NCBI GenBank assembly: GCA_018401115.1
Contig: JAGYKX010000008.1
Location: forward strand, 1 to 64,000
Direction: 5' to 3'
DNA from: Flavobacteriaceae bacterium
GTDB lineage: Bacteria; Bacteroidota; Bacteroidia; Flavobacteriales; Flavobacteriaceae
DNA: 64,000 bases
Shown here: one piece after another, positions 18,849-27,874 of the stretch
How positions within the stretch are numbered: the stretch's first letter is position 1
Layout of the letters: every line of letters starts with the position of its first letter
Notes under the pieces: model-generated
Databases searched by the model: none
What the model saw: only the letters and a program-made list of their open reading frames with translations
Told to the model about the DNA's origin: nothing
Translations under genes and position numbers: made by a program

Positions 18849-21095
18849 CTATTTAAAAGGCTTTTGTTGTAGAGTAAAATTCAACTCTTTGCTGTTTATT
18901 AATTGCTCGTGAGAGATAAATGGTCCCATGAATTGTCTTCCATCTAAGTGAATGCTTTTAATGAATGTGTTATTTTCGGGGCTATTAGAGCGAATGAAGA
19001 TGTTTTGATTTGGATAGTATTTTGGATCCAATTGAATTTTAATCTCATCAAAACTTGGTGTAGTAATGGCATAAAGTGGCAAACCTGGAGTTACTGGATA
19101 AATACCCAGCATAGAAAAAACTGCCCATGCACTCATGGTACCGGTGTCATCATTACCTGGAAGCCCATCTGGCTTATTGTGATAATAGGTGTCTAAAAGT
19201 GTACGGACCCTTTTTTGGGTTTTCCATGCAGCACCTTCTACAAAATTGTACAAATAGGGATAGGCTATGTCGGGTTCATTGGCCATGTCAAATTGATTGT
19301 TGTTAAAAACCTTATCTAATTGACTTACAAAAGATTTGCCACCCCCCATTAAGTCAATAAGACCTTCAATATCGTGCGGTACCATAAAGGTGTATTGCCA
19401 TGCATTTCCTTCAATATATCCAGGATTCTTTACAAAATTAGCCCCAGTGTTTGGATCAAAGGGACTAAACCATGTGCCGTTTGAATTTTTAGGCCGCAAT
19501 AAATTAAAAGAGGGATCAAATAATTTTCTGTAAGAATGAGATCTTTCCAGAAAAGTTTCATAGGAATCCATATCCCCTAAAGTTTTTGCCAGCGTAGCAA
19601 TAGCAAAATCTGCCAAGTTGTATTCTTGAACTATAGACACCGAACCGCTTTCATGTTGGTCTGCGCCCAAATAGCCCTTTTCAATGTAAGTACTTAATTC
19701 AGGGCGCAAGGGATTATGATGGAGTTGGGTAGCACTTTTTTTCATGGCCTCGAATCCAAGCACCACATCAAAATCGCGAATTCCTCTATGATAGGTGTCG
19801 GCAATAACAATCCCTGCTGGGTCTCCAACCATAGTGGTGGTCTCTGTTGCGTTTAATTCCCATTTTGGTAGCCAACCACTTTCACTGTAAATGTTAAGCA
19901 TACTCTTCACCATATTGGACTGTTGCTTAGGATAGAGCAATGACAAAAGCGGATGCAAATTCCTGTGGGTATCCCAAAGAGAAAATACGGTATATCTAGT
20001 ATCTACAGTGTTTAAGGTTTCTCTGAAACCCATGGCGGGATAGTCTCCATTGGCGTCGTTTAGCGTATTGGGATGTATTTGAGTGTGGTATAAAGCGGTA
20101 TAGAAAATTTCTTTTGCCCCCGGTTTTCCGCCTTTAACACGAACAACAGCCAGTAATTTTTCCCATGCCTCTTGGGTAGCACTTTTTATCGCTTCAAAAG
20201 ACATACCCTCAGACTCGAAACTTAAATTTTCTCTAGCATTTTCAATGCTCACATAAGACACCCCTATACGTAATTCAAGCTCAGTGGGTTCATTAAAATC
20301 ATAACTAAAATAAGCCCCTATACTGTCTCCAACAACTTCTTGATGGTAATTTTTCATTAGTCTAGTCTTACCATTGTAACCCATCCATTGGGCTTCCTCA
20401 CCTAAATAAGTACTTGGCTTTTTCCAAATTCCTTGATTTTTAGTAGGGATAGAAACCTTGGCTACAAAATAAATAGGATAGGCTTCTTCTGGCTTGTAAT
20501 AACAAAAGCTGCCCACTTGACGCATACCTTCTATTTCAGTATCTGAAATCCTTTTTACCATAGCCCCTTGTTCATTTGTTAAACCAAGTCCTAGATTTAA
20601 TAAAACATTTGCTTTACCTGCCGGAAAACTATAGCGACTTACACCCACTCTTGTTGTTGCAGTAGTTGACACCTTTATACCGTAAGTTTCTAAAAAAGTT
20701 TCATAATATCCTACACTCGCTTTTTCATCTCTGTAAGTACTTCCATATTTTGCTGGATTGGTTTCTAAATCTCCTGTGGTGGGCATGGCAATAAGCACTC
20801 CTAAATCAGGACAACCTACCCCAGATAAATTCACATGACTAAATCCTGTAAGAAATTTATTTTCATGGACATAGGGGGTAGACAACCAACGGCTGTCTTT
20901 TTCCATAGGCAAATTCTCAGCACCAGATACATTAAATGGGCTCACACTTACCATTCCTCTAGGGGCAATAGGCCCTGGATTTGTAGTACCAAAATTTGAG
21001 CTCCCCACAAAAGGGTTTACATATGAAATGAGTTTTTCAGACTCTTGTGCAAAACATATATTGACCAAAAATAAAATACAAAAAAATTGTCGCAT
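18849..21095 (-). CDS. GH92 alpha-mannosidase (secreted)
   Basis: The 748-residue protein has a Sec signal (ending CFAQ) and the two-domain GH92 architecture: YVNPFVGSSNFGTTNPG at the start of the mature protein, FSLWDTHRNLHPLLSLLYP mid-way, and NEPDIAYPYLYNF and GNDDTGTMSAWAVFSMLGIYPV in the catalytic domain. GH92 enzymes are Ca2+-dependent inverting exo-alpha-mannosidases. The Glu of NEP (Glu607) is the expected general acid, and the Asp pair in GNDDTG supplies the base region. Its start overlaps the stop of the second GH92 gene by one base (TAATG), so they are translationally coupled. The linkage preference cannot be deduced. Confidence 0.93.
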   Translation of the reverse strand: MRQFFCILFLVNICFAQESEKLISYVNPFVGSSNFGTTNPGPIAPRGMVSVSPFNVSGAENLPMEKDSRWLSTPYVHENKFLTGFSHVNLSGVGCPDLGVLIAMPTTGDLETNPAKYGSTYRDEKASVGYYETFLETYGIKVSTTATTRVGVSRYSFPAGKANVLLNLGLGLTNEQGAMVKRISDTEIEGMRQVGSFCYYKPEEAYPIYFVAKVSIPTKNQGIWKKPSTYLGEEAQWMGYNGKTRLMKNYHQEVVGDSIGAYFSYDFNEPTELELRIGVSYVSIENARENLSFESEGMSFEAIKSATQEAWEKLLAVVRVKGGKPGAKEIFYTALYHTQIHPNTLNDANGDYPAMGFRETLNTVDTRYTVFSLWDTHRNLHPLLSLLYPKQQSNMVKSMLNIYSESGWLPKWELNATETTTMVGDPAGIVIADTYHRGIRDFDVVLGFEAMKKSATQLHHNPLRPELSTYIEKGYLGADQHESGSVSIVQEYNLADFAIATLAKTLGDMDSYETFLERSHSYRKLFDPSFNLLRPKNSNGTWFSPFDPNTGANFVKNPGYIEGNAWQYTFMVPHDIEGLIDLMGGGKSFVSQLDKVFNNNQFDMANEPDIAYPYLYNFVEGAAWKTQKRVRTLLDTYYHNKPDGLPGNDDTGTMSAWAVFSMLGIYPVTPGLPLYAITTPSFDEIKIQLDPKYYPNQNIFIRSNSPENNTFIKSIHLDGRQFMGPFISHEQLINSKELNFTLQQKPFK

Positions 21096-23443
21096 TAGGA
21101 TGGATTTAATTCATGGGTACTCAAGGAGAAAGGAAAAGCTTTAGAATCTGTCGCTCGATTTAAATTAGGCTCCTCACCCATTTCAAGCAAAAGCAAACCA
21201 CCCTTTTGAACATCATCTATTTTTAAAAACGAAGCATTCCAATTTGTATTATTTAAAGTTGCTTTCTTTATATAAGGTGCTGAAGCGCTGTTGTGGTCTG
21301 CAATAATCTCAAAAATATTTCCGTTTTGCAGCTTTAAAGAAACCTTGTCAAAAAGTGGACTTCCCAAAACGTATTCGCCAGTTACAGGTGCTACAGGATA
21401 AAATCCCATGGCAGAAAACACATACCAGGCAGAGGTTTGCCCATTGTCTTCATCTCCACAATATCCATCTGGTGCAGGAGTGTAAAGAGAAGTGAGCACT
21501 TCTCTGATTTTTGATTGTGTTTTCCATGGTTTTCCAGCGTAATTATACAAGTATATCATATGCTGAATGGGCTGGTTGCCATGGGCATAATTCCCCATAT
21601 TAGCTATTTGCATTTCTCTAATCTCATGAATAGTGAAACCATAATAAGAGCTATCAAATACAGGTGGCATATCAAATACCAAATCTAATTGTGACTCAAA
21701 AACATCCAAGCCACCCATTTCCTCAGCCAAACCTGCTATATCATGAAATACCGACCAGGTGTAGTGAAGGCTATTCCCTTCAGTAAAAGCATCGCCCCAC
21801 TTTAGGGGGTTAAAAGGACTTTGAAAGGTGCCATCTTCATTTTTCCCTCGCATCCATTTGGTTTCGGAATCTAAAAGGTTCTTGTAGTTTAGTGATTTTT
21901 TAAAGTATTGATCTGCTAGCGAAAATTGACCCATTTTTTTAGCCAATTGACCAATACTAAAATCTGCGTAAGCGTATTCAAGCGTTCTTGCAGCATTTTC
22001 ATTAATACCCACATCATAAGGTACATAACCCAATTCGTTATAATAATTTACTCCAGCTCTACCCACAGAATTTACTGGACGTCCATCAGACTCGGTGGCA
22101 TTTTTCAACAGTGCTTCTAAAAGCAAATTTTGGTCTGCTGTCACCCCCAGCATAATGGCGTCTGCAATAATAGGAGCAGAATTTGAGCCTATCATACAAT
22201 CCCTGTGACCGGGGCTAGCCCATTCAGGTAGCCATCCTGATTCTTTGTAGGTATTGGCTAAACCCTCTAGGATTTGAGCATTTAAATCTGGGTACATGAG
22301 ATTAAAAAATGGAAAAACAGCCCGAAATGTATCCCAGAAACCATTGTCTGTAAACATATAGCCAGCTTCCACTTTTCCATTGTAAGGACTGTAGTGTATT
22401 ACTTCATTTTGAGCGTTATACTCGTGAAATTTTCGAGGAAATAACAACACACGATATAGACAGGAGTAAAACGTTTTTAACTGGTCTTTGTTAGAACTAC
22501 TTACCATAATACGTCCCAATTCTTTCTCCCAAGCAGCTGTCGCTTTTAATTTTGTTTCCTCAAAAGAATCGGATCCAATCTCTCTATTTAAGTTAATCTC
22601 TGCCTGTACTGGAGATATAAATGAAGAGGCTACTTTCATATGTATTTCCTGTCCTTTTTTAGTGTTAAAACTCACCACTGCCCCTACATGATCCCCTTGC
22701 TGATCAGTTTGCTCAGGCATAAGTTTCCAACCGTCTGACCATGTTTGAGCCATATCAAAATCTGTATCAAAAACAGCAACAAAATAATTGTGGAAATTTT
22801 CAGGAACACCACCATTGTTGTTTCTACAATAACCAATGATTTTACGCTCCTTAGGAATAATTTTCACCATGGAGCCCTTAAAAAAACCGTCTAAGATAAT
22901 ATGAGATTCCGTACTCTCTGGAAAAGTAAATTTAAACTGAGCTGCTCTCTCGGTTGGTGAAACAGCCATGGTCACGTCATAATCCGCTAAATAAACACTG
23001 TAAAAGTCTGGTTGAACAATCTCTGATTTATGAGAAAACCAAGAAGCTCTTTTGTCTTCATTTACCTCTAAGGGTCCGGTAGTAGCCATAATTGAAAAAG
23101 CGGCGTAGTCATTAATCCATGGGCTGGGTTGGTGTGTTTGTTTAATACCTCTAATGGTGTTTTCATCATATTTATAGGTCCAACCATCTCCCATTTTGGA
23201 TGTCATAGGGGTCCAAAAATTCATCCCCCATGGGGTGGCAATAGCAGGATATGTATTTCCGTTAGAAAGACTAAAGTCTGAATCAGTTCCTATGAGAGGG
23301 TTAACATAATCTACCAAGCTATTTGATTGGTCTGCGGCGGAAAGAGCACTTTCTTGTTTGCTCTCTTTACACGAAAAAAGAAGCGTCAAAAAAAACGAAA
23401 TAAAAAGTAGTTTGGGGATTTTTTTAATAGATATAGTCGTCAT
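21095..23443 (-). CDS. GH92 family lipoprotein with Gln at the general-acid position
   Basis: The 782-residue lipoprotein (lipobox LLFSC, Cys25) has the GH92 signature blocks VDYVNPLIGTDSDFSLSNGNTYPA, GFWDTFRAVFPFFNLMYP, AHGNQPIQHMIYLYNYAG and GDEDNGQTSAWYVFSAMGFYPV. In most GH92 mannosidases the third block reads HGNEP, the Glu being the general acid. Here it is Gln624 (codon at 21572-21574). From memory, a Gln at this place was described in a GH92 enzyme cleaving mannose-1-phospho-6-mannose, where the phosphate leaving group needs no acid. The enzyme may thus uncap phosphomannose or have altered activity. It is co-transcribed with the other GH92 and the GHL10-like gene. Confidence 0.92.
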   Translation of the reverse strand: MTTISIKKIPKLLFISFFLTLLFSCKESKQESALSAADQSNSLVDYVNPLIGTDSDFSLSNGNTYPAIATPWGMNFWTPMTSKMGDGWTYKYDENTIRGIKQTHQPSPWINDYAAFSIMATTGPLEVNEDKRASWFSHKSEIVQPDFYSVYLADYDVTMAVSPTERAAQFKFTFPESTESHIILDGFFKGSMVKIIPKERKIIGYCRNNNGGVPENFHNYFVAVFDTDFDMAQTWSDGWKLMPEQTDQQGDHVGAVVSFNTKKGQEIHMKVASSFISPVQAEINLNREIGSDSFEETKLKATAAWEKELGRIMVSSSNKDQLKTFYSCLYRVLLFPRKFHEYNAQNEVIHYSPYNGKVEAGYMFTDNGFWDTFRAVFPFFNLMYPDLNAQILEGLANTYKESGWLPEWASPGHRDCMIGSNSAPIIADAIMLGVTADQNLLLEALLKNATESDGRPVNSVGRAGVNYYNELGYVPYDVGINENAARTLEYAYADFSIGQLAKKMGQFSLADQYFKKSLNYKNLLDSETKWMRGKNEDGTFQSPFNPLKWGDAFTEGNSLHYTWSVFHDIAGLAEEMGGLDVFESQLDLVFDMPPVFDSSYYGFTIHEIREMQIANMGNYAHGNQPIQHMIYLYNYAGKPWKTQSKIREVLTSLYTPAPDGYCGDEDNGQTSAWYVFSAMGFYPVAPVTGEYVLGSPLFDKVSLKLQNGNIFEIIADHNSASAPYIKKATLNNTNWNASFLKIDDVQKGGLLLLEMGEEPNLNRATDSKAFPFSLSTHELNPS

Positions 23444-24547
23444 TTAATTTTGTTCTTTAGAGGCCTTTATTTCTTTCCATTGTTTTAGGGTAATGGCATT
23501 ACCGTCAAAAAACGAAACCCCATTTGCACCATTATCTTTGGCTATTTGAATAGCCAACCCAAGGTCTTCTGCACTCATAGGAGGTACGTATACTCCGGTG
23601 TGTAAGCCCACGCCTTTGCCTTCTAGATCTTTTACCCCTTGAGCAGTGGCAAATCCGATCCAATCTACCCCTTCATTGTAGAAGCTATTATAAATCATGG
23701 GAAGCACAGCATCTATTTTCCATTTGTCCCAACGCTGGCGTACCATATGGTCTGCCATTTCAGGATATGGAAAAACAGCTGCAGTCAGAATTTTATTATT
23801 CTTATGGGCAATTTCATAGGCCTGATCTACAATACTTTTAACCTTGTTTAGCCTAAACTGCTTCCATTCTATGTCAATTTCAGGATGTGTCATCTCTAAA
23901 GGATTTCTATGGTGCTCCTTTTCAAAAGCAGCCACACATACCTCGCAATAACAAAAATCGAATTCTGGCAATTCTGTATCTTGTACTAGATCGTATTTAG
24001 GTAAAAGTCCAACAGGTAAATAGATGTCCGAGTACCTAATATAGTCTAAATGAACACTGGCCACACCGGCTACCTTGGCCAAACCTTCCACCAAAGAAAG
24101 TACATGAGCCCTAGAAGCCTCTCTAGTAGGACACATCCATTTGTAGTAGCCCACATAGGGAGGCTGGTCAAAACAAGATTTACCATCCCTACTCACTGCA
24201 TACCATTCAGGATGCTTTTCTGCCTCTTTGTCTCCTGGCCTATTGATGGCCATAATCCATGCATGAACCTCCAATCCTGCTTTTTGAGCAATAGGCGTTA
24301 GTCGAGCCAAAAGACTTGGGTCTGTATTGGTATTAATCAACACCGCATCTATTCCATTTTGGGCATATTTTTCAAACTCAGATATATAAGAAGCGTCTGT
24401 CCGTTCTGGGTTGGCAGTGGTCCAAGTCCAATATTTAAAAGGCGTTTTAGCTGGGGTCTCTACCCCTGGACTTTTGCCTTGACAAGCACTAAAAATAAGA
24501 GCCCCAAACAAGGCCATAAAAATAGATTTAAGGGGTATTTGTTTCAT
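23444..24547 (-). CDS. GHL10-like putative glycoside hydrolase lipoprotein
   Basis: From the ATG at 24547 the protein starts MKQIPLKSIF and has a lipobox FSACQ (Cys22). A longer frame begins at 24565, but the signal peptide favours the inner start. The body is a TIM-barrel related to the GHL10/DUF187 group: KYAQNGIDAVLINT, GLEVHAWIMAINRPG, VASVHLDYIRYSD, and a Cys-rich CYCEVCVAAFEKEH typical of this branch, followed by AVFPYPE and DAVLPMIYNSFY. It presumably hydrolyses or binds a glycan at the cell surface. Its stop adjoins the ATG of the GH92 gene, and its start lies inside the end of the CBM9-like gene. Confidence 0.8.
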   Translation of the reverse strand: MKQIPLKSIFMALFGALIFSACQGKSPGVETPAKTPFKYWTWTTANPERTDASYISEFEKYAQNGIDAVLINTNTDPSLLARLTPIAQKAGLEVHAWIMAINRPGDKEAEKHPEWYAVSRDGKSCFDQPPYVGYYKWMCPTREASRAHVLSLVEGLAKVAGVASVHLDYIRYSDIYLPVGLLPKYDLVQDTELPEFDFCYCEVCVAAFEKEHHRNPLEMTHPEIDIEWKQFRLNKVKSIVDQAYEIAHKNNKILTAAVFPYPEMADHMVRQRWDKWKIDAVLPMIYNSFYNEGVDWIGFATAQGVKDLEGKGVGLHTGVYVPPMSAEDLGLAIQIAKDNGANGVSFFDGNAITLKQWKEIKASKEQN

Positions 24548-25613
24548 AACTTTTAAATTTTCCACTGGTATTTATTTCAAGGGTTAGTTCACTAAATGGA
24601 CTGTCACATAAAAGATTAAAGCCGTTTAAATAAGGAATTAGTTTTAAATTTATCTGCTTACCTTTTATATGTGTGCTTATATTCATCTGATCTTTTGACC
24701 ACCCTTCACCCGATTTGAAATGTATGAGCAATTTTCTATATTCCTGGTACATAAACCATTTTAAATACTCTTGATCCGGGATAGCAAAAGAATCATTCTC
24801 ACCGGGAGCCCTAGGACTAAAATATACATAGCCCCATTTTTCTGGCTCGTGCATATTAATCACTCTTTGTTCCGACCAAACCCAATTGTACTCAGGCAAA
24901 TAATTTCCATCTGGGCCTTTTTTTCTATAATACTGCCCTTGAGATATATCAAAGTCCCAATTGACTCTTGAAAAACCCATGCGCCAAAATTCTCCAGCTA
25001 GGTGGTCATTCATCTGAGTCACTTCATTAAAAACTGTTCGTGGAATGGCCACCTCTAATTGCCAACCACGGTCAATATCAGAGGGATTATTAAGGGTCCC
25101 TTGAATACTAACCGCAGACAAAATACCTTTCATATCCCACTGATTTAATACTTTAGGATTGTTTCTATAAGGCGCTGTTAAAAACAAATCCCAGACCGTA
25201 TTAAGCACATTCATCTCAAATTCCACATAATTATGGGTGTCTCCATCTGGATCAATAAAAATTTCAAAATCATTGTTGTAAAAAATAACTGTATCCCTTT
25301 GCTTAAGTGTACCCCATACATGAGGCTCCTCTAACTTCGCCATAAAATAGAGATAGTTTTCATCCCACAATATTTTCATTTGAGTGGTATACTTAGGTGT
25401 TTTGCCGCCTTCAATATCTACAAACGGATCAGTCCAAGGAGCCATATCCCAAGCCCTCTCATCTAAAATACCATCTATTGAAATCACTTCAGTTGTTTTA
25501 AAAGCTACATAAGATTTTGGAAAAGGCGTATTTAATTCAAAGGGAGTTGTCTGACCAAATAGTAGAAAGGAATAAAACAGGCTGAGAGGAAAAAAAATTA
25601 AAATATTTTTCAT
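24528..25613 (-). CDS. CBM9-like carbohydrate-binding secreted protein
   Basis: The 361-residue protein has a signal peptide ending LLFGQ. The family 9-like binding domain then occupies roughly residues 40-245: ISIDGILDERAWDMAPWTDPF, ILWDENYLYFMAKLEEPHVW, NNDFEIFIDPDGDTHNYVEFEMN, and the later EVAIPRTVF and WRMGFSRVNWD. A C-terminal ~100-residue segment is unassigned. Such proteins bind sugars or their reducing ends, and here it may help the GH enzymes hold the glycan. It is the first gene of the minus-strand PUL operon and diverges from the LytS gene. Confidence 0.82.
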   Translation of the reverse strand: MKNILIFFPLSLFYSFLLFGQTTPFELNTPFPKSYVAFKTTEVISIDGILDERAWDMAPWTDPFVDIEGGKTPKYTTQMKILWDENYLYFMAKLEEPHVWGTLKQRDTVIFYNNDFEIFIDPDGDTHNYVEFEMNVLNTVWDLFLTAPYRNNPKVLNQWDMKGILSAVSIQGTLNNPSDIDRGWQLEVAIPRTVFNEVTQMNDHLAGEFWRMGFSRVNWDFDISQGQYYRKKGPDGNYLPEYNWVWSEQRVINMHEPEKWGYVYFSPRAPGENDSFAIPDQEYLKWFMYQEYRKLLIHFKSGEGWSKDQMNISTHIKGKQINLKLIPYLNGFNLLCDSPFSELTLEINTSGKFKSYETNTP

Positions 25614-25680
25614 GAATAAATGACAATAAATACTTCTTTAAAATTACAAATTGTATTCTTGTTAGTGAATAAAATTATAG

Positions 25681-25693
25681 CTTGTAGCACAAG
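25681..25693. promoter_or_regulatory. Dyad CTTGT-AGC-ACAAG in the PUL/LytS divergent region
   Basis: A perfect 5-bp dyad with a 3-base centre lies about 70 bases upstream of the CBM9-like gene, in the 230-base divergent region shared with the sensor kinase gene. It is a candidate site for the LytTR regulator encoded next door. The remainder of the region shows only AT-rich sequence. Confidence 0.25.
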
Positions 25694-25844
25694 TTATGAT
25701 TATAATCACTCCTAATTTTCTTAAATTTAAAATAATTTCAACATATTTTTAGACCAATAACAAAGCATTCAAGGCATACAACATCAGTTTTAATGTAGGG
25801 TAGTGTCTCTTAAAAAATTATAATAGCGCCGTTTAACCACCACC

Positions 25845-26972
25845 ATGATTGCAGACAACCAAATAGACGCCTTACTTAACCAAGCTTCATACTCCAAAAA
25901 GTATCAGATAACCAAGAGACACCATCTGATCTTTTGGACCATCTATATTTTATTTAACACCATTAGATGGGGCAGTTATTTTGACGATTACAGCTACTCT
26001 TTAAAAACAAATTTACTGGGCTTTCCCATACACATGACATTGGCTTACCTTAATGTATATTACCTCATGCCAAAGTTTGTTTACAAGAAAAAATATTGGA
26101 GTTACGCTGGATTGGTAGTACTATCTTTATTTTTAATGCTGGTGTTAAAATACTACCTCACTTATTATTTGGTGAGTACCAATGTTTGGCCAGAGGGACC
26201 AGAAGAACCCAATGGTTTGAGTTTTAATTACGCGGTTCAAATGATGTTGGGTGAATTTTATGTGGTTGCCTTTGTCACGGCCATAAAAGTAACTATTGAC
26301 TGGCTGGGAGAGAACCATCGTTTTAATGATTTAGAAAAAAGACAGTTGGCCACCGAATTGCGATTTTTAAGATCTCAAGTATCTCCACACTTTTTTTTCA
26401 ACACCTTAAACAATATTTATGGTCTCACCTTAGAAAAGTCAGACAAAGCTCCTGAAGTGGTTCTTAAGCTCTCCGAGCTGATGCGCTATTTATTGTACGC
26501 CACTAAAAAGAGAAAACAAGATTTAATCAGCGAGCTCAACTGTATTCAAAATTATATAGATTTAGAAAGAATACGTTTTAGTGACAAACTCAAGGTAGAA
26601 GTAGAGATAAAAGGAGACTTAAACAATAAAAAAATTGCTCCAATGCTGCTCATTCCGCTCATTGAAAATAGTTTTAAACACGGAGCTAATCAAAATTTAG
26701 GAGAAGTTAAAATCACATTAAGCGCTTTAGTTAAAGGTGATTTTTTATATTTTGAGGTCACAAATAATTTACCAGAACGCAGTACCAGAAACGACAATTT
26801 ATCCTTAATTACAAAAAATGACTACAGAGGAGATGCTGTAAAAAAAATTGGTGGTATTGGGTTAACTAACGTAAAAAAACGATTAGAACTAGGGTACACA
26901 CCCCAAGACTACGAATTAATCATAAACCAAACCAAACAAGACTTTACAGTAAAACTAAAATTAAAAGTATGA
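25845..26972 (+). CDS. LytS/YehU-type sensor histidine kinase
   Basis: The 375-residue protein has four hydrophobic segments in the first ~160 residues and no large periplasmic domain. The His_kinase domain (PF06580) follows: FLRSQVSPHFFFNTLNNIYGL carries the phosphorylated His, LLIPLIENSFKHGANQ is the N box and GIGLTNVKKRLELGY the G box. It should phosphorylate the LytTR regulator encoded 4 bases into its own end. It is divergent from the GH92 PUL and upstream of the cytochrome operon, so either or both may be its targets. The signal sensed is unknown. Confidence 0.93.
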   Translation: MIADNQIDALLNQASYSKKYQITKRHHLIFWTIYILFNTIRWGSYFDDYSYSLKTNLLGFPIHMTLAYLNVYYLMPKFVYKKKYWSYAGLVVLSLFLMLVLKYYLTYYLVSTNVWPEGPEEPNGLSFNYAVQMMLGEFYVVAFVTAIKVTIDWLGENHRFNDLEKRQLATELRFLRSQVSPHFFFNTLNNIYGLTLEKSDKAPEVVLKLSELMRYLLYATKKRKQDLISELNCIQNYIDLERIRFSDKLKVEVEIKGDLNNKKIAPMLLIPLIENSFKHGANQNLGEVKITLSALVKGDFLYFEVTNNLPERSTRNDNLSLITKNDYRGDAVKKIGGIGLTNVKKRLELGYTPQDYELIINQTKQDFTVKLKLKV

Positions 26973-27682
26973 GGCTAAAAACCATTATAATAGACGACGA
27001 ACCTTTGGCTATAAGCATTTTAGAGAAGTATACCACTGAAATTAAAGAAATTGAACTCATGGCCACTTTTAACAATGCTGTAGAAGCAGCAAGTTTTGTT
27101 CAAGACCATCCCTTAGACCTCATTTTTCTTGACATTAACATGCCTGTATTAGATGGAATGTCCTTCTTAAAAAGTTTAGATATAAAACCCATGGTGATTA
27201 TGACTACTGCTCATGAAAATCACGCCTTAGAAAGTTTTGAACTTCAGGCCATTGATTATTTAGTCAAACCCATCCCTTTTCCGAGGTTTTTAAAATCCGT
27301 GCAGCGGGTCATTCAATTAAAAAAACCCCTAGAATCTCTAGATCAAAACAGTTCTGAAACCAAGAGCATTTTTGTGAAAATTGACAAAAAGAAACTTCAA
27401 AAAATTGAGCTGGACAAAATCATACTCATCGAGAGTCTCAAAGACTATATTAGAATTAAAACAGATTTAGGAAAATATGTCATTCACAAGACCTTAACTA
27501 GCTTTACTGAGGAACTTCCCACAGATAAATTCATTAGAATACACCGCTCTTTCACCGTGGCTATAAATCGTATAGATTCTGTAGAAGGAAATAGTATAGA
27601 AATACAAGGAGAGCGCTTTACTATAGGCAGAAGCTATATCAATGAGGTGAAATCTAAAATTCTTCAGGACCTTATTAACTAA
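26969..27682 (+). CDS. LytTR-family response regulator
   Basis: The 237-residue protein has an N-terminal receiver with the acidic pair IIDDEPLA and the phospho-acceptor Asp in LIFLDINMPVLDG, plus the conserved Thr and Lys (TTAH, YLVKPIPF). The LytTR DNA-binding domain covers about residues 130-235 (ILIESLKDYIRIKT, FIRIHRSFTVAINRID). The ATG overlaps the stop of the kinase gene (ATGA), so the two form one translationally coupled unit. LytTR proteins bind direct repeats upstream of few targets. The flanking PUL and cytochrome operon are the obvious candidates. Confidence 0.94.
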   Translation: MRLKTIIIDDEPLAISILEKYTTEIKEIELMATFNNAVEAASFVQDHPLDLIFLDINMPVLDGMSFLKSLDIKPMVIMTTAHENHALESFELQAIDYLVKPIPFPRFLKSVQRVIQLKKPLESLDQNSSETKSIFVKIDKKKLQKIELDKIILIESLKDYIRIKTDLGKYVIHKTLTSFTEELPTDKFIRIHRSFTVAINRIDSVEGNSIEIQGERFTIGRSYINEVKSKILQDLIN

Positions 27683-27686
27683 AATT

Positions 27687-27730
27687 GCTTTTTTTAATTA
27701 GACAAACCCATTAAATAATTAAAAAAAAGC
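27687..27730 (+). terminator. Long AT-rich inverted repeat after the LytTR gene
   Basis: GCTTTTTTTAATTA (27687-27700) pairs with TAATTAAAAAAAAGC (27716-27730) across a 15-base loop, starting 5 bases after the LytTR stop. The stem is almost all A-T and is not followed by a U tract, so termination is only one possibility. It may instead separate the two-component pair from the operon at 27875 by processing or partial termination. Confidence 0.35.
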
Positions 27731-27845
27731 CAGTGTTCTTCATAGCAGCTAAAAACTTTGATGTTTGTCTCATTTCTCAACCTATTGAACCACAAGTCCT
27801 TGTCGTTTGTCTAATATAATTGCAAGGAGTCTTTTAAATATTGAT

Positions 27846-27860
27846 ATTGATTAAATCAAT
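27846..27860. promoter_or_regulatory. Palindrome ATTGATT-A-AATCAAT before the cytochrome operon
   Basis: A perfect 15-base palindrome ends 14 bases before the ATG at 27875. A second, weaker dyad (TCCTTG at 27797-27802 with CAAGGA at 27823-27828) lies just upstream. Together they suggest a regulated leader or operator for the five-gene operon. No clear TAnnTTTG is seen in the gap. Confidence 0.3.
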
Positions 27861-27874
27861 TTTAAAAAAATGCT

